From the NCBI GenBank assembly GCA_030710605.1, contig CP092875.1, forward strand, positions 61,776,427 to 61,840,426: DNA of 64,000 nucleotides, read 5' to 3'. Within the stretch, counting starts at the first letter, position 1, and the number at the start of each line of letters is the position of its first letter. Shown one piece after another: positions 12,480 through 25,741 of this stretch. Source of the stretch: Cordylochernes scorpioides (lineage: Eukaryota; Arthropoda; Arachnida; Pseudoscorpiones; Chernetidae). The position numbers were made by a program, and so were the translations under genes. The notes beneath the pieces are model-generated. The model was given only the letters and a program-made list of their open reading frames with translations, was not told the DNA's origin and did no database searches.

Positions 12480-14300
12480 TCAAACTGAGAGGATAAACTT
12501 GAGAGATTAACATAACCATATAATGAAAACATCAAATACATTAATTCCAATTAATAAACCATCACCTACAATAATTTATTTCTTAAAATAGATTTCATTC
12601 TTAATACTATCAATTATAAATGAATGAATGATAATTAATTTAAACGCAATAATATTTTTAGGACCAAATTAATCTCAGAGTAATAAAGAACAATAATTAG
12701 CATATATAAATATCAATGCCTAGATTGAAAAACATAAGATAGAAGAATTTCCATAGGTGTCAAATTAAATGATATTTTATAGATTGAGCATTGGGATAAA
12801 TAAGAGGAAATATCTCACAGAGGTAAACTGTTTGGTGAACTGCTACTGATATATTTGAGTTTAATTTAAGGATAGGCAGTAACAAATCACACCTTCGAAT
12901 AACAGAGTTTCATAGCAATAAAACGAAAATTCCTCTATTAACGTAATTCCGGCCATTGATTCAAAAATAGAAAATATATCACCTTAAAGCTTCCAAAGTT
13001 TACAGATAAATGATTTCAGCAATTATTGAAGCTATGCAATTAAGGACTCATTAGAAGGACGATTTTTAATATCATCTTTCTTTGACAGGATCCTGACGAT
13101 CAGGAATTTGAGGTTTCTTGAATCTCAGTATTTCATAGAACAGTATCAGGAAGTGTACCCAAAATATTTAAAATTGAACTTGGTTTATAAATGGGGTTTG
13201 ACTTGTAAGTTGGTGACACCAGCAACTGTGAAGTTCCGTGCGAAGAATATATTGTTAGGTTATTTGAAAATACAAATTTAAAAAGTAAATTTTCTGGGAT
13301 TAGTTTCGAAACATGATAGCAGCTAATTATATTTGATGGACCACAAAAAATGTACAGGAAATTATCATACAAACATTATAAAGCCCTGGATACTTGAAAT
13401 CATTAAGATTAATATGACACCTGCATTTATATATTGAAATATATTTAATAACTCAGAGATCACAAATTGTATGAATTATTGTTAGGTTATAGAGAAAACA
13501 CATCATAATGGGATTCTCTTGATAAAATTTATATTGAAACGCGAATTTCTCTTATGTTTAAGATCAAATCTTCTTGTGAAAAGGTTATGTGAAAATAGAG
13601 GTAGCAAAAAACCTGAAGGGAAGAAGAGAAAATAACCTAGTCTGAAATGATCACATAAACAATAACTTAGATGATTATATACAGTTCCTTTTGATTAAAA
13701 TGCTGTTCAGGAATATTTTACCACCAAGATATAATGAAATTTCTTTTGATAATTAAAATTCCATTGAATAGTAATTTGCCTAAATATTTTAATGAATAGA
13801 GAAATGAAATTTATAGAATAAGATTTTATAATTCAGCTCAGATAAGGTAACGGAACAATTTGTCAAATAATGGTATTAGTACTTGGGGATTAGTAATTCA
13901 TTGTTTTACAGTATTTTATATTACAATTACTAGACGATATTAGAGTACTTTGGATCAGCTTGTTATGTTTTCAGAAAGTGTATTTGATTTCTCATTGATA
14001 GTACATCAATAAATTCCAGCTGGCAGGATTATGCTATATTTTATAAGAGTATTTATCTTTAAAAGACATTCTGATGATATTTTAGGAGTAATATGAATTG
14101 TTTAAATTTTTAAATAGTTTTTTACATGGATTTTATCATCTTTAATATCATATTACATCATTACATTAATAATTTGAAATTTTATTGAAGGAATGATAAT
14201 TTTATCAAAGATTTAAACTAGAAAGTACATAGTTACATAAATTTGGTTTTGGACACTATATCACTACAAGCGCAAGGTATTTATTCATCAAACCCATATT
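12480..14300. other. AT-rich intergenic DNA, nothing recognised
   Basis: Only short ORFs occur on either strand. No transposon ends, tRNA-like sequence or long inverted repeat are visible by eye. Confidence 0.6.
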
Positions 14301-14309
14301 ATATTTTAA

Positions 14310-15115
14310 GGTAGCTAAAGTAAATTATTGTGGAATATTTCAACAATAGGACATTCGATTACGTGGTATAAAAAGATCACCTTTCAAACCTTTTTCCATT
14401 TATCACACATAAGTGAGAAAACAATAGTTCCAATCAGTATAAGCCATGAAGTTAAATGATATTTCAGACTGGAAGTGTGCAACAAATTCTGATATCGTCT
14501 CTGAATATTGGCAAACCTGGTTAAATAGCACGGCTGTTTAATAGTAGAGCTAGGTATTCTCAATTAAAAATCATCACGAATTTAAGTAGAGGGGGGGGGA
14601 TATGAAAAAAATTATTAATTAATTATAGAGTGAGATTTACAAATGAATTTGTAATATATTTATGTGGGTTCAAACACATTTCATAGGAAAAGTTACTTAT
14701 TTTTAATATTTGACTCTGAATGATAATTTCTCTATCCAAATTTGTCTCTTCATTACAATTAATTCTATCAGAGCGACTGTAGACGAAACAGGAAATGCTC
14801 AAGGTGAATATATTGAATCTATTTTCAATTCTATTAATATTTAATTCAGAGGGAAAAATCTAAAATTCTGAACGAGAATGACGTTGAAATAATTTAAATG
14901 TTGGATTACAACTGCAACTATAATTTGTGAGAATATGGAAATGAGATTTATATGCTAACATATATTACCAAACGTTATTATCTTTTAAGATAGCTAAAGT
15001 AAATTATAGTCGAATTATTCAACAACCCAATATGACACTTTCAAATTCGTGCTAGAAAAAACACCTTTCAAACGTTTTGTAGGTATCAAACCAGTGTAAA
15101 AATATTAGTTGAAAT
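14310..15115. repeat. Pair of diverged direct repeats about 680 bp apart
   Basis: 14310-14436 and 14990-15115 align through TAGCTAAAGTAAATTAT, a TTCAACAA block and ACACCTTTCAAAC (ATCACCTTTCAAAC in the first). The rest is diverged. The pair is an old local duplication with a period like that of the array further right (about 19.6-26 kb). Confidence 0.55.
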
Positions 15116-15119
15116 CAAA

Positions 15120-18100
15120 TATATCTTCCATGAATATTATATAAGAGATGAAGTTGAATAATTTAAATTTTGGAGCAATTCATTCTGTTGTTTTAATATT
15201 TAAATTCTTTCAGAATAGTCATATTAGCATTAATTTGAGCTTGCTTCTTCATGGAAAAACCTGTATGCGGAGGTTGTCGCGGAAAAACTTCAAAATATTA
15301 AATTTTATAGATATAAAAAGTATATTATACAAATCCAATACAACATTCCAATCATCCAACATCAATGCAATCAACCTTTCCCCTTATAAACCTAATCAAT
15401 ATAAAATATAGAATAAGTTGAATATCTTTTAATTAATTATTATTTGTCTGACTTGATTAGCAGGTTAAAATTCCCCTAGTGTTCTATATAGAAACCAGAT
15501 GTTCATCATTGGAACAAAGATCACAATTGAGTTCTACAATATCAGGATTATCGCACTGTAGAAAATGATTTTCATATTAAATTGCATTATTTTGTTAATT
15601 TTCAAATTATTATTTCTATATGAGAGAGAAACTGACCTTATATCAGAAAGAAAAATTCACCGAGATTTCTTTCAGAAGAATCATGATATAAATTTGCGAA
15701 AGAGAATAATGCATTTTTTACTGGAACAATTTATTAGTGTAAACATTAAGAATTAGTCCTGGTAAAAATATTGAAATTTGGGATTTTATATAGGTTCATT
15801 TAAATTAATTGAAGATCACTTATTTTTGTAAGAATTGAAGTATGCCTATGTTATACCTAAAATATGTATACGTAAATTAATGAAAATAATAGTACTGGAA
15901 AATTGCGATGTAAATAGCCTTTAATTACCTAATAGGAATCGAACAAAACCTTGACTATGGGCTAAATTGGTGGGGTAATGGGGTAATAGGCTGGGCCCTA
16001 TCTGTAGAAACATATTATTCACTGGTATATTGGCATTATAATATCATTTACCCAAGTGATGGAAATTCGCCATCTTAATTAATATAATTTAAGCACTTAC
16101 AAGAAACAATCAAATTAAAAATCTTGATTCATGAAATTTTTGTTAGGATTATTTTATGGAACTATTTTGGAAGTGTATACTTTGAGTTTTCCTATAAAAC
16201 ATAACCAACAATCTCAATATAAAACGAATATAATTTATCCGATAAACTGAGATCGAAATATTTAAAAATCCTAGGTGAGTAGAAGTAAACTCCAGAATGT
16301 ATCATCCTGACAATAAATAATTAGTACAGTACGAATATAGGCAATTTTTGATAAGATCCGATTTGTTTTGACTAGGTTCCTAGTCTAGTAAATGTTTTCT
16401 TAGGGTGACGAGAATGGATGATACATGTGTAAAATTCCTACTTCTGAACCGAAACTATTAAACCCAATTAAAATCAGCTCAGAGAGACAATATACAGAAA
16501 CGGATAAACATATCTGATTATATAATAAATTAGTATAATAATCTTCAATGCATAACTGATTAATTACTTGTTACATCCTTGGTCTCTGATCTTTGGAAAA
16601 TAAATTCTAAATAACAACCATCTTGAACGAACAGTAAATCGAAAGCAAATATTCTATAGGGACAATGTTGAAGGGCATACGATGGAATCTTGCAATATAT
16701 ATTGTATAAAAAAAGTTTATAATTTTAATTTATTGAATCAATCAATAGGTTTGCGGCTATAATCACAGAAACATATGAGAATAATTATATCTTCACATCT
16801 AACGGTATTTCTGACCCTTTAAAATTATAGCAGAGTTTTAATATATTAAATTCTTTACAACAACTTGAAGTAGCCTTGATATTGTCCAAGATCATGTTAG
16901 GTAACGAATACAAGCTGGGTTAATTACCCTATATATATATATAATAGAAGAAAGGTTTTTTGCTGCACAGAAAAATGGTTATTGAAGATAAATTTAGTTG
17001 AAATTTATTTCTTTTGATGCAAATCAGACAGAATTGAAGAGGGTATTTAGAAAATTATGGACTATGATATGTTTGAAAAATATATTTTATGAATTATTTG
17101 TAAATTTATATATTTTATAAATAAAGTTTTTGATACAGTTATACATGTTTGAGAATTTGCCAAACAGAAGTTTTGTTTTATATTCAGGTATGAGCTGTGC
17201 TATTTGTCCTAAATAAAATTTAGGGAGCAGAAGAGGGTTTTTGAAAACGACAAAAAAGGTTTTTAAATTACATGAAATATCTCTATCTTGGAAAACTTAC
17301 AAATTTCTATAAATTGCGAAGGATCTAGAGGGTGTATTATTTTTATTACTGAAATATAATAGCGCGAAATCTAAGTACTCCTAATATAATTTGAAGTTTT
17401 TTAATATAATTTCTGATAAAGAGAAACAAAAGCAAGCATCTAGAGTTAAACTATCATTCAAATTCATATAAATATTTTGAAAATTACTTTGCAGAAAATG
17501 ATGCTCAAGCTATTTCTAATCATTAATAGATTAATATACAATTATAACACCTTTTCTGAACTAAATTCTACGATCATTTCAACTGAGAAATATATTTGAT
17601 ATCAGGAAAGTATGATTTAATCAGAGGGAAAATGTAATGTATTTCATAGAGCAATATTTAAACTTAGTCTTTTGTACAAGAGTAGGTTCTTGTGTCGACG
17701 ATGAAAATTATTAAGTTCTGTTATCTCACATAATATTCTCACACGTTAAATAGACCCAATATTCACTTATGAAAGCATATTTGGTGACCCTCTCATAGAA
17801 TAATCAAATCATGATGATGTCTGGATCATGATATATTTTGAATTTGAAATTATTGAGAAAAATGTTACATTGATATATTTATGAAGTCTCCGAAGAATAA
17901 TTTTCTAGTTTTTCATGAAGAATATCATCATTTGAAAATTATATAATATAATCAATAGGCTAATGTCAATAGCGTTTTCAAATTTGAATATACATATAAA
18001 TTACCCTACTTTGGAATGATATTACATTACAAGGGATATGTACCGATTTATCAAAACCATATTTTATTAAACTATAAACAATGAATAGTGACAAAACTAT

Positions 18101-19640
18101 TGACACTGATAATTTGCTAGATATAAAGGCTGACTCCTCAGAAATAATTTTTAGGAGAATTCTGTAGGTATTATATAGGTTTGAATCTGGTCCTATGTAA
18201 GGAAATTTATTTACAATGTAATATTTTCATCAGTAAATCCTTCCCCTATCTTTCATGATATAATTTTGAGCTTAAATAAATAATTTCCTCATATATTTCT
18301 ATATTCACTCTTTGATATAGTTGTATCAAAATTATTGAGAATATAGATATATATTTTGTGTGGATAAAGATATAAATTCTTAGTGTACTGACGAAACAAG
18401 ATACATTCTAGTTAAAACGTTTTGATTTGCTCTTGTAAAACAAAGAATGAGAATGAAATTCAACACGGTTAATCCCAAACATGAATTCTTCGAAGGATCA
18501 GCTCTTCGTAGAGGTTCCGCGCGATTGAAAGGATTCAACATCTATAATATAAATTGATCGTTATATTTGAAGAAAGGTTAAACCAATCAGAAATGTCAGC
18601 CGAAATTAATAAGCCTTGAGAATTCAGTATATTTCAGTAAATTCAGTATATTTCAAATCAAAGTCTATATACCTCATTAATAGGTTAGAAATTATAAATA
18701 GTATAAGTACTTCATATTAAATATGCCTTTTATTGAAAGTATTTTTCACAATATTGTTCTGAAAAATCATTTGGCCATATTAAGTTTTAACTTAATGTGA
18801 ATATAGTTAATACATTGTCAGAAGAAAATGTATTGGAAAATAAAATATTGAGATTTTAAAGGAAATTATAAGATCGATAATGAATGGATAAGGAAATATG
18901 TTCCAAGTATATTATTATATGTCCTATATTAAATCCAATTTACATTGTAACAAATTTCTTCTTATCGCTTCTAATTTTATAAAACATAGTTATTATAAGC
19001 TTTTCTGTTAAATTTTTGAAAATGCATAAGGAAATGGGTTAAGATAAGTAAAATATTGGACTCATTTTCTATAGATGGTGCTAGAAAATTCGTTATTTTA
19101 ATTTTAATAAGAGCATTTGCAAATTTGACTGAGTCATTTAAGAGAGTAAAATTCTTCGGAAATTTATCTTTTGTTCAAGTTCAAATTCCAATTCAGTTTT
19201 TAAATCTAATTTGATTATATATAATTTTCCCCACAATAAAGGTATTTGATTGGAATGTGAGAAATCAGTGAGAGATAGAGAATTTATAAAATTTTCTGAG
19301 TCGTTTTATAGGAAAATACTTGCAAATCACATAGTTGAATGAAAAGTGGGCAATCTCTATAATATTTCTTATAACCAGTCTGAATATCATAAATTTTCAC
19401 AGAAGATATTTGTCAAATATATTTGAGAAAGTTCAATCTAGCTTGAAATGAAATTTATTAGACATCGATTGGGTTCCAGAAAACCTTTCATATCAGGTGT
19501 AAATAAACAAACCAATATTCATCATGACGATACATAATAACATCATGTTTTTAACATAAAAATGTGCTGCAAATAATGATTTGAAATTTTAATTTTTTAC
19601 TCAAATGAATTGGACAATTGGCTTCAAATACCTATATAAA
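15120..19640. other. AT-rich intergenic DNA with no supported gene
   Basis: Open frames at 15148-15411 and 15565-15756 are low-complexity translations without recognisable motifs. A G-rich stretch at 15969-16005 contains GGTGGGGTAATGGGGTAAT. A short direct repeat, ATTCAGTATATTTCA, occurs twice near 18623-18652. Nothing else stands out. Confidence 0.5.
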
Positions 19641-20376
19641 CTCTTTTGTAGTCTCAAGTGATAAAACGATGTTTTTAAAACTGCTTTTGGAAATATCATG
19701 ATTTAATAATTGTGAAATATGAATAAATTCAGGATAGAAAATAGGAATTTATTTATAACTTAATCTATAAAATGTACACAAATTCTTATAAATAAACAAT
19801 ATACAAAAATTATTTTTAAAAGTAAGTGATCTAATTGTGGGTGAGCCAAACCGAAATGTTAAAACTACTTTTAAAAACATCATGATATAAATAGAGCGGG
19901 ATGAATAAATTGAGGAAAGAAAATAAGAGAGAACTGATAAATCATTTTAACATAATCTTTAACAGCCCAGTCTTATTCATTTAGTGCCTCAATGAAAAGC
20001 ATAATTTGTATATTTTCAGGTTTGTGAGTAATAAATTCTGTAAAAGAATCTTCATAAAACTCTTTACAAAGAGCTAAAGTATTCTAAAGCTAAATTAGAA
20101 TCTGTTTTTTTTTTTGTGAAAACATTAGAAAAGAAAATCTTCATTATTGAGACATGTATGAGAAAATTATAAATTTTCTAAAAATGGAATATGAAATTCA
20201 AATTGTTTATATATAACCTTCCAATTTGCGAATTCAGAAATTCGGTCAATTCAGAAATGTATTTGCAATATAAATACTGGTAAAGTACATTAAAAGAGTT
20301 TATTATTTCAAACAATCTGGTCAATAATCTCGAATATATGTTTAGGAAAATTCTCCTAATTAGCAGAATTCTTATA

Positions 20377-20690
20377 ATTGAGAGTTGGTTATCTTGCTGT
20401 AATAAATTCTTGTTGAAAATAGTGAAATGGTTCACATTGGCTCACAGAGAGAGAGAGAAATCGGTCTGAATTAAGAAAATTCATCTGAATTGAAGCATAA
20501 CACACCAAAAAAAACTTGATTTCACATATCGATATTTCAATAGCCTATGCATAATTACTTCTGATTTCTGGTAGTTTAAGCAAATTCACTGAATGGCAGA
20601 TTTTTCTATTTGAGTTGGTTACCTTCCTGTAATAAATTCGTGGATAAAGGAGTATGTGAAATGGTTGAATTATTTATAGGCCTAAGAATA
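20377..20690. repeat. Tandem pair with period of about 235 bp
   Basis: 20377-20435 and 20611-20670 share GAGTTGGTTA, CTGTAATAAATTC and GTGAAATGGTT in the same order. Downstream, both have an AATTCATCTGAATT- or ATTCGTCTGATTC-like block. Local duplication; no coding content. Confidence 0.5.
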
Positions 20691-20699
20691 CAACTTAAT

Positions 20700-22550
20700 T
20701 ATCTAAATTCGTCTGATTCTGAAATGAAGTATGAAACTGAAAGGAATTTGATTTCTTAGAACAATAGTTAATAACCTATACCTTTTATGAACTAAATTTT
20801 GTTAAGTGTTTAAATTTTTAGTTTGAATTCAAACACTTTTGTTAAATATCAAAAACATGATTATCCATCTAATTGGCATTTTTTTAAATGTTGCATTTGA
20901 TAGCCAGAAAGGTTAAATACTTTAAGCAATATTTAAATATAGTCTTAGTAAATTTAGCAAACCTTTACTGTAAAATAACGACCTCAATCTATATTACATT
21001 CGATATTTTTAAAATGGTTAAAATTTCTTAACTCTGAAACGATGAAACTGATAAAATGCTTAACTCTGAAAAGTATTTAATGGCAAATCAGAGTATTGAG
21101 ATTTTCATAATTACTTGCAATAAGAATAAATATGGATTAACAAACATTTCTTTTAATCAGCGTCAAGCTAGAATTCTAGCCATTGTATTGAGTAATGAGT
21201 TTCAAATCTTTTTGAAGAAATAATATGGAACACTTTATATCTGACAAATTCCCATATCAACTCTCCTGGTCTTAATATTTTTTATCAATTATAAAATGAT
21301 CATGTTCAACCTTGGTCAAGGTTTTTTTAAATACCATAAAATTATCTGGATTTCAAATTTATATTTGATAACGGTTAGTGTGGAGAAATAACTTGTTTCA
21401 CACATACTTAAATCTAAAATGAAGTGATGCAAATAATTGAATAGAAAGAATTCAGTGAAATCATTAACTCTATTCACCTATATTCTATATCACTCAAATC
21501 AAAGGCAATATGTAATTGTATATGAAATTATAGTTCTACCTGAAATATCTACAAGAAAGAATTGTAAAATTGAATGATTCTACAAGTACATTTACTACAG
21601 CATGTTTAATATTCAAAATATTTCTAAGATTATAAACAAGGCTAAATTCTTTGTGTATGTTTAAATTCTGATACAGACCGGTATATTCTTCATTGCTTTG
21701 TGGATTATGATGAGATAAGCCAGAAGATAAAATAACTCGTGATTATTTCTATGATCTGAGAAACTATATTAAAAATTCTTTTAGAAAACAGGTATATTAA
21801 AATTGTGGACTGGTACATTCTGAAAAAGTTTACTCTAAAGAAATAATCTGCTATGAAATATGAACCATTGAGAGTAAATCAGTGCATTAAATGATTCCTG
21901 TCGACAAATTATTAGAATGAACTTTATGATTAGAATGGAAATCTTCTGACAAACAAATTTTATAAATATGATTATGGGAAAACTGAATCTGTTCGATGTT
22001 CTCACAGGAATATTATGATGTTTATTTAGCATATTGCTATGTAAATAATTTTAGAAATGCCTAAATCTTGTTATCGGAGTTTTATTTTAGTGAATTCATA
22101 ACAAAATCTTTACACAGCCATGATGGATATTTTAAAAGATATTAAACCGCAAACCTGTTAAATATTGAAGAATTGGGTAATTCATATTTCTATATTTGAT
22201 ATAGAGGGGAAATGTTATAAGAGAGAAAAATTCAAATTTAATGAAAATTAATATTACTAGAAAACATAACTTATAATATTAAGATCCGAATCTCTATATA
22301 ATGATATATTTATATTAATTATTCATTGATATGGCCTGGTCTATCTCTTTAGAATTTTATGAAGTATTCTGTAAGTGATATAGAAATCACTCCCTACAAT
22401 AGAGAAGGAAATTCTACCTCTCAAATGCTGATTATATCAAATCTATCAATGGAATATGTATCAATTTGTCTAGTAACTATTTTGTTGAAATAGAAAGTAA
22501 ATAGAAAGCTGCAAAACACATTATTCAATGTATACTATTATTGAATCATG
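20700..22550. other. AT-rich intergenic DNA, nothing recognised
   Basis: No ORF of interest, no transposon ends and no copy of the conserved core repeat were found here by eye on either strand. Confidence 0.5.
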
Positions 22551-22560
22551 ATAAATTAAA

Positions 22561-22689
22561 ATTCTTATCAAAAGTATTGACCCAGTCTGAATATTAGAAG
22601 GCAGTGCTGAACAGCAGATCTTTGATACATATTCAAATGCTAACTGGGTCATGTGCCCTATACATGATATAGGGGGTGGCGGAGGGTTA
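22561..22689 (+). ncRNA. Structured core repeat, copy 1 of 4 (candidate noncoding RNA or DNA element)
   Basis: First of four copies of a 125-129 bp unit. Outer stem: TGACCCAGT near the 5' side pairs with ACTGGGTCA, with a further GAATAT/ATATTC pairing inside it. Central hairpin: TGCTG-AA-CAGCA. Third stem: CCCTATA, loop CATGA, TATAGGG. The 3' block GGGGTGGCGGAGGGTTA is G-rich and identical in all copies. No protein frame is shared between copies. Strand is assigned arbitrarily from the G-rich 3' block. No promoter or terminator is evident. Confidence 0.5.
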
Positions 22690-23716
22690 TTTCAAACTGA
22701 AAATTCAATTTACCAAATAGATATTAACAAAACTATTTGAAAGGATTAGAGGAGGGATTGTAGAAGTATATTTATAATATAATAAAGACAGAATCTGAAT
22801 ATTTGATATTTATTTAGTATAATTGATATAATTGGTTGAGCTTGAAAGAAATATTAAACTACTTTTAGAAATTTCATGTTATAAAAATTGAAAGAGATAA
22901 ATAAATGTAATATAAAATGAGAGAGAATGGTAAATCATTGATCTAGGATTCATCTTCAATTGCCCAGTCTTTTTATGATGTTTTATTGAAGAAAAGTATT
23001 TCAAGGGGTTGGAATCATTTTGAAAAGCCCATTATTAAATATATTTAAGGGAAATGATAGTATTTTTCATATATATCAGAAATGTAGCGGTGGAAATTTG
23101 TCATATAAAGTAATTTAAATCAAATCGGTTTTTAAAAATCTTCAAAATATACTCGCGATTATTGCAATGTCTCTAAAATATTTCAAATAATTGTAAATTA
23201 TTATTTTGAAGTTTGTGAAATGAAACCTATGTAAACTTTGAGAATGTAGATTATCATTTAACAAGGGAAAGGATTTTTTTAATTGGCTATAGATAAATTT
23301 GAAAGTATTCTGAAAATGATCAATAGTAAAGGTCTGTCCCAGGATTAATCATCCTAAACAATATTTAAATAGTTAGATTTTTATTGAAGCAGTTTTTTAT
23401 TTGTATTGCGTTCCTTGTTATAGAAAATTGCTGGTTTGAAGGAAGTATTGTCTTCGTTAGAGAAGGGAGTTGGTTGAGATTTTTCGAGATCAAATGAATC
23501 GGCTAAATTTAATTCTTAAGAAATTGACATCTCTCTGTAAGATAATTCTTTTGGTACATTATTGTGATATTTAAAAAATAGGTTAAAATCAAATCATGAA
23601 AATATGTAATATATTTAATGCAATTTTATTAATTCATTCAGATAAAACTCTTCATTTATATAAATGATTTTCAGATAATTGAAAATTCTACCTTCAGCGT
23701 TTCTTTATGTAATAAA

Positions 23717-23841
23717 ATTCTTTCAAAAGAATTGATCCAGCCTGAATAGTTGAAGATATTGCTGTCAGCAGATCTGTTATATATTCTATGGCGCAATGGG
23801 TCATTTGCCCTATACCTGATATAGGGGGTGGCGGAGGGTTA
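23717..23841 (+). ncRNA. Structured core repeat, copy 2 of 4
   Basis: The outer stem is kept with a G-U wobble (TGATCCA with TGGGTCA). The central hairpin is TGCTG-T-CAGCA with AGAT/ATCT outside it. The third stem is unchanged; its loop reads CCTGA, the only change in the last 37 bases, and it falls in the loop. The decayed sequence after it resembles that after copy 1. Confidence 0.5.
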
Positions 23842-24459
23842 AAATATCAAAATTAAATATTTAGTATGAAGAATATTTATATTGTATATCAAAACATTTT
23901 CAAATGATTATGGCAGGTTGGAATAGTTATATATTTATATAATATGACGAGACAATATTTTAATGTTTAGAATTAAATGAGGAGAATTAAATTGTCCATC
24001 TTTTGAAAAAAAAAAATCTAACCTAAATAAATACAAAATGACTATTAAAAAAAGCTGCACAACCTTTGAAACAACAAAATTGTTTTTTAAAATATTATTT
24101 CTTTAGTTGGAAAATTTCATAGGCATATCAAGAAATGTTGTTCAAAACCTATAATGGAAATTTATGGAAATAAACAGATATATTGGAAGTGCCCTTGATG
24201 GAAAGCAGGATTCTCTCATCTTTGAACTGTGTTCTTTCTTTAGAAGATCCTCAATCAGATAATAATGTTAGGAACCTTGGAGGTTTGAGAGACCTTTAGG
24301 TATTCACCTATTTTGTTGGAACACGATTAAAAATTGAATAACGAATTGAATCAAGAATTGATGCACCACATAAAAAACAATTTGAGTATAAATATATAGA
24401 TAGATCATTGCGTGTTCTTTTGAAAAGATAATCTAATTAAAACTGTTTTATCGAATTAA

Positions 24460-24586
24460 ATTCTTATCAAAAGACTTGACCCAACCAGGATATCTGAAGA
24501 TCTTGCTGAACAGAAGATCTATTGTATATTCAAATGTTAACTGGGTCATTTGCCCTATACATGATATAGGGGGTGGCGGAGGGTTA
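24460..24586 (+). ncRNA. Structured core repeat, copy 3 of 4
   Basis: The outer stem is TGACCCA with TGGGTCA. The central hairpin differs: AGATCTT pairs with AAGATCT around a CTGAACAG apex, so a longer stem replaces the CAGC pairing. The third stem and G-rich block are identical to copies 1 and 4. The upstream 260 bases align with those upstream of copy 4. Confidence 0.5.
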
Positions 24587-25538
24587 TTTTTGATATAAAA
24601 CAAAATACTCAATTTGCAAAATATATATTTCAAAATTCTATTTAAACGGATTAAGTCAATATAATTAATCTATTTGGTTGAGATAAGTCGGAATGTTGAA
24701 ACTGCTATTTGATATCTCATGAAATAAAATTTGATCGTGATGAATTAATTCAAGATAAAAATGAAAGAAAAACAGGTAAATCAGACAAGGGCTTATTAGC
24801 ATGATACCTCAATGGACAATCGTATTGTACAATTTTGTATAAACCGGCAAATTCTCTAAATTTATCATCATAATAATCATATTCATTACCTTAATATTAG
24901 GACAATTAATCAAATATCATGTTTGAAGATGTTTTTAATTGTATAATTATTCAAAACTATAGATTAAATAAATTTATGCTTCATTCAGTAAACCTTCAAT
25001 ATAAGGCGGTGAAACGTCAAAATGAAAATCGTATATTAATAGCCAAATTTATATATAGGTTAATTCAAAGTATATATTTCAATTTTTACATTGATAAAAA
25101 AGATTTTTAAATATTTTTAAGTTTCTAAACAGATAATTTCTATGATTATTTTCAATTGTGTCGACCTATCACCAAAGTGCTTTTCGAAAAAGGTCTGGTT
25201 ATAAATTGAGTGGGGATGAATACTTAAGAATAAGTTACTCATTATTTAATAAAGTTTGAAATAAGCGTCAGAAGGGGAAAATTGTTGTGATAAGTTTACT
25301 CATTTATAGTGAATACAATCCGATTTCAGTTCAATATTCCGAATTCCTATCCTTTTTCATTTTTGAACTGTCTCTTTTTTCCAAAAGAAGCCTCAATCTG
25401 AAAATAAATAGCTGAGTATCTTAAAAGCTTTGAGAGTAATTTAGGCATTTACCTATTTTGATAGAACAAGAGTAAAAATCGCATTATGAATTATATAAAA
25501 AATTATTAAACAAAACAAGAGTATTTTAAGTGGTTTAA

Positions 25539-25665
25539 ATTCTTTACAAAAGACTTGACTCAGCCAGGATATTCTAAGATAATGCTGAACAGCATGTCTG
25601 TTATATATTCAATGGCAAAATGGGTCATTTGCCCTATACATGATATAGGGGGTGGCGGAGGGTTA
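25539..25665 (+). ncRNA. Structured core repeat, copy 4 of 4
   Basis: The outer stem is kept with one G-U wobble (TGACTCA with TGGGTCA). The central hairpin is ATGCTG-AA-CAGCAT with AGA/TCT outside it. The third stem and G-rich block are identical. Three small tandem hairpins start 77 bases downstream. Confidence 0.5.
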
Positions 25666-25741
25666 TTAAATTGAAGAAAATATAATAATTTATATCTAAA
25701 AGAATGCACAAAACGCTTATATAAAATTTTATACAAACTTC

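Larger units (their letters stand above)
19663..24788. repeat. Block B: four diverged copies of a roughly 100-bp repeat in a long-period array
   Basis: Copies at about 19663-19750, 19850-19950, 22845-22945 and 24688-24788 share the order: GTT-AAACT-CTTTT, a TCATGATATAA-like motif, a GATGAATAAATT-like motif, then a GA-rich run ending near GGTAAATCA. Two copies follow the conserved core repeats at similar distances. This indicates that roughly 19.6-26 kb grew by duplication of units of about 0.75-1.15 kb and then decayed. Confidence 0.6.

Noticed and set aside
15969-16010. Possible fifth, reversed copy of the core repeat (GGGCCCTAT and G-rich run)
   Set aside because: Only a few bases match and neither the outer nor the central stem is present.
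24448-24633. Minus-strand ORF over core copy 3 with a proline run
   Set aside because: The frame is not open in the other three copies; prolines come from the C-rich complement of the conserved block.
22561-25665. Core repeats as a protein-coding or tRNA array
   Set aside because: No frame is shared between copies, and there is no B box or cloverleaf; the conserved pairs are not tRNA arms.
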